From Coprobacillus sp. (lineage in GTDB: Bacteria > Bacillota_I > Bacilli_A > RFN20 > CAG-826), in NCBI GenBank assembly GCA_021203745.1, contig JAJQAP010000010.1:1-5033 (forward strand): 5,033 nucleotides of DNA, in the 5' to 3' direction. Shown here in pieces: positions 1 to 5,033 of this stretch. Within the stretch, counting starts at the first letter, position 1, and every line of letters starts with the position of its first letter. A program made the position numbers and the translations under genes. The notes beneath the pieces were generated by a model, which was given only the letters and a program-made list of their open reading frames with translations, did not search any database and was not told the origin of the DNA.

Positions 1-2516
1 GGATCACCACCTGTTTCACCACACACACCAACATGGAGATTTGGATTAACCGCACGACCTTCATCTGTAGCCATCTTAATTAATCTACCAACACCCTTTT
101 GGTCGATTGTGGCAAATGGATCTTGCTCAAAGATTTTCTTGCTGTAATACTCTGGTAAGAATTTACCAGCATCATCTCTTGAGAATCCATAAGTCATTTG
201 TGTTAAGTCGTTAGTACCAAATGAATAGAAGTCTGCATGTTGACCAATTTCTCCTGAGAGTAATGCGGCACGTGGGATTTCAATCATCGTGCCAACTTCA
301 TACTTGATGTCGGCCCCCTTCTCAGCGATAACCTTATCCGCTTCTTCGGTAATGATTGATTTCACATAGAGGAATTCTTTCTCATCTAGGGTTAAAGGAA
401 TCATAATCTCTGGAACGATTGGTTTTTTTAAATCGTGCTGGGCTCTAATCGCCGCTTGGATAATTGCTCTTGTTTGCATTCTACCTATTTCAGGATAGGT
501 AACATCAAGACGGCAACCTCTATGACCCATCATTGGGTTGAATTCATGGAGGTAGTTAATTCTTTCTTTAACATGCTCCACTGTATAACCCATTTCTTTT
601 GCGAGCTCTTCAATCTTATCCTCTTCTTGAGGGAGGAATTCGTGTAGTGGTGGATCAAGTAATCTAATATTAACACTTAATCCATCCATGGCCATGAATA
701 GTTGATAGAAGTCTTCTTCTTGGTAAGGAAGTAGTTCATTTAAGCATGCTTCTCTTTCCTCAACGGTTTCAGAGAGAATCATCTTTCTCATATGGAAGAT
801 TCTTTCAGTGTCGAAGAACATATGCTCAGTTCGACATAGTCCAATACCCTGTGCTCCAAAAGCTTTTGCTTGTTTTGCATCTCTTGGTGTATCAGCGTTT
901 GCTCTAACTTCCATTACGCGGTACTCGTCCGCCCAAGCCATGATTCTTCCAAAGTCACCAGTTAACTCAGCATCAACTTTAGCGATATCTCCGTCATATA
1001 CATAACCTGTAGATCCATCTAGTGAGATAGTATCACCCTCAGTATATGTTTTACCACCTAGGGTTAATGTCTTACCTTCTTCATCGACAACGGCATCACC
1101 GCATCCTGTAATGCAGCATTTACCCATACCACGAGCAACGACTGCAGCGTGGCTAGTCATACCACCACGTTTTGTTAAGATACCTTCTGCACTAACCATA
1201 CCTTCGATATCTTCTGGTGATGTTTCGGTTCTAACGAGAACAACTTTTTCTCCTGCTTCATGTCTAGTTTTCGCATCATCTGCATCAAATGAGAGATGAC
1301 CAGTTGCAGCACCTGGAGAGGCAGGAAGTCCTTCACCAATCTTTTTCGCATTCTTTAATGCCTTCTCATCAAAGGATTGATGGAGAAGCGAATCAAGAGA
1401 ACTTGGTTCTATACGAAGTACTGCTTCAGCGGGAGTAATAATACCTTCATCGACTAGATCACAAGCAATCTTTAAGGCCGCAGGAGCGGTTCTTTTACCA
1501 TTTCTTGTCTGTAAGAAGTATAGTTTACCCTCTTCCACAGTAAACTCCATATCTTGCATATCTTTATAGTAAGATTCCATCTTTTTAATGACCGCCATAA
1601 ACTGGTCATAGACGTCTGGCATTCTTTCGTGTAATTCATTGATGTCTAGTGGTGTTCTAATACCAGCGACAACATCTTCACCCTGAGCATTTGGTAAATA
1701 CTCTGCAAAGACTTCTTTTTCACCTGTGGATGGGCTTCTTGAGAAAGCAACACCGGTACCAGATGTTTCACCCATGTTACCAAAGACCATTGACTGGACG
1801 TTAACCGCGGTGCCCCATGAATAAGGAATGTTATTCATCTTACGATAGACATCCGCTCTTGGGTTATCCCAGCTTCTAAAGACTGCGGTAACAGCCTCAT
1901 GTAACTGAACATATGGATCAGTTGGGAAGTCTTCATTAAAGGTTTTCTTATAGTATTCTTTATATCTTGCCACAAGATCTTTAAGTTCCTCTGCGGTTAC
2001 CTCTGTATCAGACTTATAACCTTTTGATTCCTTTAAGTCTTCTAGCATCTTATCCATGTCGTCTCTTGAATGACCTTTTGCGATATTTGTGTACATAAGG
2101 ATAAATCGACGATAGGAATCGTAAGCAAATCTTTCGTTGCCTGTCTTTTTAATTAAGGCTTCTACAGTGGTTGGGTTTAAACCTAAGTTTAAAATTGTAT
2201 CCATCATGCCAGGCATTGACACTCTCGCACCAGATCTAACAGAGAAGAGTAATGGGTCTTTATCACCACCAAAGACCTTGCCACTTTCTTTTTCTACACG
2301 ATGAACATTGTTAACGATTTCATCCCATAAATAATCAGGGATTGTTTTACCTTGCTCGTAGTAAAGCGTACAAGCTTCAGTAGAAATGGTAAATCCTTTT
2401 GGAATAGGGATTCCTGCGTGAGTCATTTCTGCGAGTCCCGCTCCCTTACCTCCTAAGATTTCTCTACTTTGTCCGTAGGCTTCTGCAAAGGGGTAGACAT
2501 ATTGTTTTTTAGCCAT
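1..2516 (-). CDS. ppdK: Pyruvate, phosphate dikinase (3' end cut by window edge)
   Basis: This cytoplasmic enzyme catalyses the reversible reaction ATP + Pi + pyruvate = AMP + PPi + PEP, linking pyruvate to PEP in PPi-linked glycolysis or gluconeogenesis. The frame is open for 838 codons from ATG at 2516, and a TAGGAGGA ribosome site (2523-2530) lies 6 nt upstream. The N-terminal ATP-grasp part shows GGKGAGLAEM (residues 22-31) and DMEF (322-325), with Gln336 in LQTR. The swivelling phosphohistidine domain shows GGMTSHAAVVAR with His456. The C-terminal PEP/pyruvate barrel keeps Arg562 (CRTEH), Arg618, Glu746 (MIEIPR), Asn769-Asp770 (GTNDLTQ) and Cys832. Each sits one position after the numbering I recall for the Clostridium symbiosum enzyme (874 residues), so only about 36-40 residues are missing at the left edge. 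The catalytic loop reads CGETGGD instead of the usual CGEHGGD. No regulatory-protein (PDRP) gene is visible nearby. The frame is the same at start, middle and end, with no frameshift seen. The identification is firm. Confidence 0.97.
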   Translation of the reverse strand, partial: MAKKQYVYPFAEAYGQSREILGGKGAGLAEMTHAGIPIPKGFTISTEACTLYYEQGKTIPDYLWDEIVNNVHRVEKESGKVFGGDKDPLLFSVRSGARVSMPGMMDTILNLGLNPTTVEALIKKTGNERFAYDSYRRFILMYTNIAKGHSRDDMDKMLEDLKESKGYKSDTEVTAEELKDLVARYKEYYKKTFNEDFPTDPYVQLHEAVTAVFRSWDNPRADVYRKMNNIPYSWGTAVNVQSMVFGNMGETSGTGVAFSRSPSTGEKEVFAEYLPNAQGEDVVAGIRTPLDINELHERMPDVYDQFMAVIKKMESYYKDMQDMEFTVEEGKLYFLQTRNGKRTAPAALKIACDLVDEGIITPAEAVLRIEPSSLDSLLHQSFDEKALKNAKKIGEGLPASPGAATGHLSFDADDAKTRHEAGEKVVLVRTETSPEDIEGMVSAEGILTKRGGMTSHAAVVARGMGKCCITGCGDAVVDEEGKTLTLGGKTYTEGDTISLDGSTGYVYDGDIAKVDAELTGDFGRIMAWADEYRVMEVRANADTPRDAKQAKAFGAQGIGLCRTEHMFFDTERIFHMRKMILSETVEEREACLNELLPYQEEDFYQLFMAMDGLSVNIRLLDPPLHEFLPQEEDKIEELAKEMGYTVEHVKERINYLHEFNPMMGHRGCRLDVTYPEIGRMQTRAIIQAAIRAQHDLKKPIVPEIMIPLTLDEKEFLYVKSIITEEADKVIAEKGADIKYEVGTMIEIPRAALLSGEIGQHADFYSFGTNDLTQMTYGFSRDDAGKFLPEYYSKKIFEQDPFATIDQKGVGRLIKMATDEGRAVNPNLHVGVCGETGGD

Positions 2517-2678
2517 ATTCTTTCCTCCTATGGGCTTATTAATAATGTATTATTTCATACCGATAATTAGTTTAACATAAGAGAGGGTTAATCTTCAAAA
2601 TAAATTAACTAATTTATTTACTCATTAAAATTGTGTATATTAGATAGGTATAAATAATGATTAGAGGAGATAAACATT
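2517..2678. promoter_or_regulatory. Divergent promoter region between ppdK and the FGGY kinase
   Basis: This 162-bp, very AT-rich gap separates two genes reading outwards, so it must hold both promoters unless transcription enters from elsewhere. On the minus side a possible -35 TTGAAG (2593-2598 complement) and -10 TAAACT (2569-2574 complement) are 18 bp apart. On the plus side TATATT (2636-2641) and TATAAA (2649-2654) are possible -10 boxes, but neither has a good -35 partner. All these matches are weak and could be chance in such AT-rich DNA. Ribosome sites are clear: TAGGAGGA for ppdK (2523-2530) and AGAGGAG for the kinase (2663-2669, 9 nt before its ATG). The ppdK leader also contains the short palindrome TTATTAATAA (2536-2545). 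I saw no riboswitch-like structure and no small gene here. Confidence 0.5.
2598..2619. repeat. Near-palindrome in the divergent promoter region, possible operator
   Basis: A perfect 10-bp inverted repeat (AAATAAATTA and TAATTTATTT) surrounds a 2-nt centre (AC). It lies 59 bp before the kinase start codon and abuts the weak -35 candidate for ppdK. The twofold symmetry and the position between divergent genes fit a binding site for a dimeric regulator. The arms contain only A and T, so chance is a real alternative, and no regulator gene is present in the window to pair with it. Confidence 0.35.
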
Positions 2679-4235
2679 ATGACAGCTAATCCTTTAGCCT
2701 TAGTGCTAGATTTTGGAACCCAATCTTGTAGAGCGTCTTTAGTGAATAAAGATGGAAAGATTGTCGCATTAATAAAAAAACCATATGACCCCCCATATAA
2801 GAATGTTGGTAAAGGACTCTGTGAACAGTCCCCTGATTTCTATTGGGACTGTATATCAGAGGCCCTTACAAAGTTAGATGAGCAGTATCACGACTTATTT
2901 AAGGATATCGTTGGATGCACTCTTGCAACCTTTAGAGATACCGCAGTCTTTCTAGATAAAGACCTTAAACCAGTAAGAGATTCAATTATGTGGTTTGATG
3001 AAAGAACCGCACAAGCGAGCGAAAAGATCCCAACCCTCCATAGAGCAATCTTTGCCCTTGTTGGTATGAAAGATACCATTGACCTAAACAGAAAGAGAAC
3101 TATGGCGCATTGGGTTAAAGAGAATGAACCAGAAAACTGGGCAAAAACTTATAAGTATGTCAATATCTCTACTTATCTATATTATAAATTAACGGGAGAG
3201 CTCCAAGATAGTGTTGGCTCCTTTACTGGTCACTACCCATTTGATTTTAAAAAGAGAGACTGGTATAAAGATCACGCCCTTAAAGGAGACATCTTTGGAG
3301 TAAGAAGAGACCAGTGTTGTAAGCTTGTTAAACAAGGAGAGGACATGGGTCCAATACAAGATACAGTTGCAGAGAAATTTCATCTCCCTAAAGGCATAAG
3401 AGTGTATGCCTCAGGTTCCGATAAAGCCTGTGAAACTGTTGGACTTGCGGCATTAAATCCCCAAATTGCAGCGATTTCATACGGCACTGCATCCACAATT
3501 GAACTCTCTAGTAAGAAGTATGTTGAACCTGTAACCTTCCTTCCTGATTATCCCGCAGCACTTCCAGGATATTATAATAGTGATATTCAAATCTATCGTG
3601 GTTACTGGATGCTTAAATGGTTTATCTCTGAGTTTGGGGATAAAGAAGTTACAGATGCAGAAGTGGCAAATATGACTACCGAAGAATATCTCAATAAAAA
3701 GATTGAAGAAATTGCTCCAGGGTCTGATGGACTCATCCTTCAACCATACTGGGGACCAGAACTAGATAGGCCACTTGCAAAAGGTTCTGTCATAGGTTTT
3801 ACCTCTAAACACACAAAATACCATCTCTACAAGGCGATTATTGAAGGTATTGGCTACGCCCTAAGAGAGGGTATGGAGGGAATAGAAAAGAAGATGCATA
3901 AAAAGGCAAAACTTATTAGAATCTCTGGAGGAGGAAGCCAAAGTGACGCCATCTGTCAGATAACCGCGGATATCTTTGGACTCCCAGTTGAAAGAGTGCA
4001 AACATATGAAACCACCACACTAGGCGCGGGTATGTGTGTGCTTATTGCCTCAGGTGTCTATAAGGATTATCAAGAAGCTGCCTCTCATATGGTAAGACCA
4101 CAAAAACCATTCTTGCCTAATGCAGAAAACCATAAAGAATATGATTATCTATATAAGAATGTCTATTTAAAACTCTACCCATCATTAAAGAATGTCTATA
4201 AAGATTTAACTAGACATCTAGATAAGAAAAAATAG
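2679..4235 (+). CDS. FGGY-family carbohydrate kinase, YgcE-like, substrate unknown
   Basis: This 518-residue protein belongs to the FGGY (xylulokinase/glycerol kinase) family, which transfers phosphate from ATP to a sugar or polyol in the cytoplasm. The length is normal for the family (about 480-530). The N-terminal domain begins with the phosphate-binding strand LVLDFGTQSCRA (residues 8-19). Asp248 in SGSDKA matches the catalytic base, and YGTAST (268-273) is the second phosphate loop. Residues 369-389 fit the second FGGY signature except for Phe374. GGGSQSD (417-423) is the adenosine-side motif. The blocks KLTGE, LNKK, PG..GL and GGGS.SD, and the C-terminal KDLT, resemble E. coli YgcE as I remember it, more than classical xylulokinase, whose QMHG motif is absent. 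The start is set by AGAGGAG 9 nt upstream; the stop is TAG. It stands alone, divergent from ppdK, with no isomerase, aldolase or transporter alongside, so the substrate cannot be inferred. Arginine is almost always AGA (16 of 18). Confidence 0.93.
   Translation: MTANPLALVLDFGTQSCRASLVNKDGKIVALIKKPYDPPYKNVGKGLCEQSPDFYWDCISEALTKLDEQYHDLFKDIVGCTLATFRDTAVFLDKDLKPVRDSIMWFDERTAQASEKIPTLHRAIFALVGMKDTIDLNRKRTMAHWVKENEPENWAKTYKYVNISTYLYYKLTGELQDSVGSFTGHYPFDFKKRDWYKDHALKGDIFGVRRDQCCKLVKQGEDMGPIQDTVAEKFHLPKGIRVYASGSDKACETVGLAALNPQIAAISYGTASTIELSSKKYVEPVTFLPDYPAALPGYYNSDIQIYRGYWMLKWFISEFGDKEVTDAEVANMTTEEYLNKKIEEIAPGSDGLILQPYWGPELDRPLAKGSVIGFTSKHTKYHLYKAIIEGIGYALREGMEGIEKKMHKKAKLIRISGGGSQSDAICQITADIFGLPVERVQTYETTTLGAGMCVLIASGVYKDYQEAASHMVRPQKPFLPNAENHKEYDYLYKNVYLKLYPSLKNVYKDLTRHLDKKK
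4155..4199 (+). repeat. In-frame 12-nt direct repeat near the kinase C terminus
   Basis: The sequence AAGAATGTCTAT occurs at 4155-4166 and again at 4188-4199, exactly 33 nt (11 codons) apart and in frame. It encodes Lys-Asn-Val-Tyr twice, at residues 493-496 and 504-507, within the predicted C-terminal helix. It is probably a small internal coincidence or an old duplication with no separate function. Confidence 0.6.
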
Positions 4236-4255
4236 TGTAAAACCTAGTTATTTAT
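4236..4255. other. Short convergent gap with no recognisable terminator
   Basis: Only 20 bp separate the stop codons of the convergent kinase and lipoprotein genes. The sequence is AT-rich, but I see no GC-containing stem followed by a T run on either strand, here or in the last codons of either gene. Termination may be factor-dependent, or the two transcripts may overlap at their 3' ends. Confidence 0.6.
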
Positions 4256-4942
4256 TTAATATTCGGTGTCAAGTCTAAACATATTATTTTCTATTGTAAA
4301 TGGTACTCGTAGCCATTCATACTCTGTGAAGTATTGAATATCTCCACTCCTGTTTTCGTCGTACATCAGACAAACAACGGTAAACATTGGTCGAATCAAC
4401 ATACCACTTTTTCGTCTATTTACTAATGCGTTGATAATTTCAGTGGAAATGTACGTTTCATCCTCAAAATTATAATTCATAATATTTTTTTCAATGGTGT
4501 AGGAAAAACGATCCGAGAAAAAATCTTCGGGTTCAAATTCGTATAAAAGCCACCCGCCCTCGTCTTCTAAATGTTTGTATTTTTCGTTTTCATCGTAATA
4601 TATGGACGATAGATATTTAGCATTTGTTATATCGTCTGCAAGATAGGGGTCAATTGTGAGATATACTAAGACACTAATTGCGTGTTCTGTCTCTGCATAG
4701 TAATCCTTTTCACTTTCAATAGTGTTTGCTAAAGCTAATGTATATGGATAATCACAGTCTATATCATACATTTGCCCATCAGTCTTATAACCTATATACG
4801 TGAACACATAGTCAATATGACCCCAAGGTTTGGGATGATAGTATCCTGTTGTATTTTCTGGGCCTTTCCCTCGGCACGAGCAAAGAGATAGAACAGAAAT
4901 TAATCCGAGAAATACAATTTTTTTGGCATTTGTTTTTTTCAT
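4256..4942 (-). CDS. Predicted lipoprotein, acidic and tyrosine-rich, function unknown
   Basis: I do not recognise this 228-residue protein. Its N terminus is a lipoprotein signal: a basic start (MKKTNAKK), a hydrophobic stretch at residues 9-20, and the lipobox-like LCSC with Cys23 as the likely lipidated residue. Cys at the -2 position is unusual but tolerable; Cys21 fits less well because Leu precedes it. The mature part should therefore be anchored on the outer face of the cell membrane. It is strongly acidic, with about 38 Asp/Glu against 17 Lys/Arg, and holds 24 tyrosines. No further membrane segment or enzyme motif is evident. The start is supported by AAAGGAGA 6 nt upstream, inside the end of a preceding frame whose stop is 2 nt before this ATG, which suggests an operon. 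Arginine codons are mainly CGN (5 of 8, four of them CGA), unlike the AGA-dominated kinase gene. The gene is intact and ends with TAA. Its reality is well supported; its function is open. Confidence 0.8.
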   Translation of the reverse strand: MKKTNAKKIVFLGLISVLSLCSCRGKGPENTTGYYHPKPWGHIDYVFTYIGYKTDGQMYDIDCDYPYTLALANTIESEKDYYAETEHAISVLVYLTIDPYLADDITNAKYLSSIYYDENEKYKHLEDEGGWLLYEFEPEDFFSDRFSYTIEKNIMNYNFEDETYISTEIINALVNRRKSGMLIRPMFTVVCLMYDENRSGDIQYFTEYEWLRVPFTIENNMFRLDTEY

Positions 4943-4944
4943 TT

Positions 4945-5033
4945 TTAGTCTCCTTTACCTACATTATATAGTTCTGCTGGATCTTTGATTCTTCCTCCGT
5001 TTGGATATCTAGATATTGGTAGTTGCACTAAAG
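4945..5033 (-). CDS. 3' end of an unidentified gene upstream of the lipoprotein
   Basis: On the minus strand an open frame enters from the right edge and runs for 28 codons (first full codon at 5031) to a TAA at 4947-4945. Its tail includes YPNGGRIKDPAELYN and ends VGKGD. Evidence that it is real is indirect: the stop lies 2 nt from the lipoprotein ATG, the lipoprotein ribosome site is embedded in the last codons, and the other two minus-strand frames here are broken by stop codons. The composition (Gly, Pro, Tyr, charged residues) looks like ordinary soluble or surface protein. The piece is too short to assign a family. Such a short open frame could also occur by chance, in which case this would be plain leader sequence. 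Confidence 0.55.
   Translation of the reverse strand, partial: LVQLPISRYPNGGRIKDPAELYNVGKGD
4949..4956 (-). promoter_or_regulatory. Ribosome binding site of the lipoprotein gene, inside the upstream frame
   Basis: On the minus strand AAAGGAGA lies 6 nt before the ATG at 4942. It falls within the last codons of the upstream partial frame (Lys-Gly-Asp, then TAA at 4947-4945). Ribosomes finishing the upstream gene would stop beside this start, so translational coupling is likely. The position fixes the lipoprotein start with good confidence. Confidence 0.75.

Noticed and set aside
435..1299. Three short plus-strand open frames (435-647, 808-1005, 1111-1299)
   Set aside because: They lie wholly inside the minus-strand ppdK gene, whose frame has intact catalytic motifs through this region. 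They have no convincing ribosome sites or recognisable protein features.
2536..2554. Overlapping short palindromes in the ppdK leader (TTATTAATAA and AATAAT/ATTATT)
   Set aside because: They are short and made only of A and T in very AT-rich DNA, so they are expected by chance; they are too weak to call an operator or leader structure.
2888..3743. Three minus-strand open frames (2888-3079, 3189-3383, 3477-3743)
   Set aside because: They are antisense to the conserved FGGY kinase gene, which accounts for the sequence. They look like by-products of its codon pattern.
4870..4882. Cys21 as the lipidated residue of the lipoprotein
   Set aside because: It would have Leu at the -1 position, which signal peptidase II rarely accepts. 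Cys23, preceded by Ser, fits better.
1..5033. CRISPR array, insertion sequence, tRNA/rRNA gene or riboswitch
   Set aside because: I saw no regularly spaced repeats, no transposase frame, no terminal inverted repeats, no tRNA-like arms and no known aptamer motif. Nearly all the sequence is accounted for by protein genes.

Overview
The window looks like an ordinary chromosomal stretch of a low-GC bacterium of the Bacillota/Mycoplasmatota kind. The evidence is AT-rich intergenic DNA, strong AGGAGG-type ribosome binding sites, AGA-dominated arginine codons in the kinase gene, and a pyruvate phosphate dikinase very close to the clostridial enzyme as I remember it. No in-frame TGA was seen in the genes read, so nothing points to a reassigned code. 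A species cannot be named from this.

Layout: positions 1-2516 (minus strand) hold a nearly complete pyruvate phosphate dikinase gene (ppdK), cut by the left edge about 40 codons before its expected end. Positions 2517-2678 are an AT-rich divergent promoter region with a 22-bp near-palindrome at 2598-2619. Positions 2679-4235 (plus strand) encode a complete FGGY-family sugar/polyol kinase of unknown substrate. After only 20 bp, positions 4256-4942 (minus strand, convergent) encode a small, acidic, tyrosine-rich predicted lipoprotein that I do not recognise. Just upstream of it, 4945-5033 (minus strand) appears to be the 3' end of another gene. Its stop codon lies 2 nt before the lipoprotein start, so the two are probably translationally coupled in an operon that continues beyond the right edge.

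How the genes fit together: PPDK interconverts pyruvate and PEP using ATP/Pi and AMP/PPi, so it sits at the foot of glycolysis. The divergent FGGY kinase would feed a phosphorylated sugar or polyol into central carbon metabolism. A shared regulatory region makes joint carbon-source control possible, but no transporter, isomerase, aldolase or regulator gene is visible to prove it. The right-hand lipoprotein operon seems unrelated, and its codon use differs from the kinase gene, which suggests a separate, perhaps lineage-specific or acquired, module. No RNA genes, CRISPR arrays, insertion sequences or origins were seen. I found no convincing new system; the least explained part is the right-hand pair.
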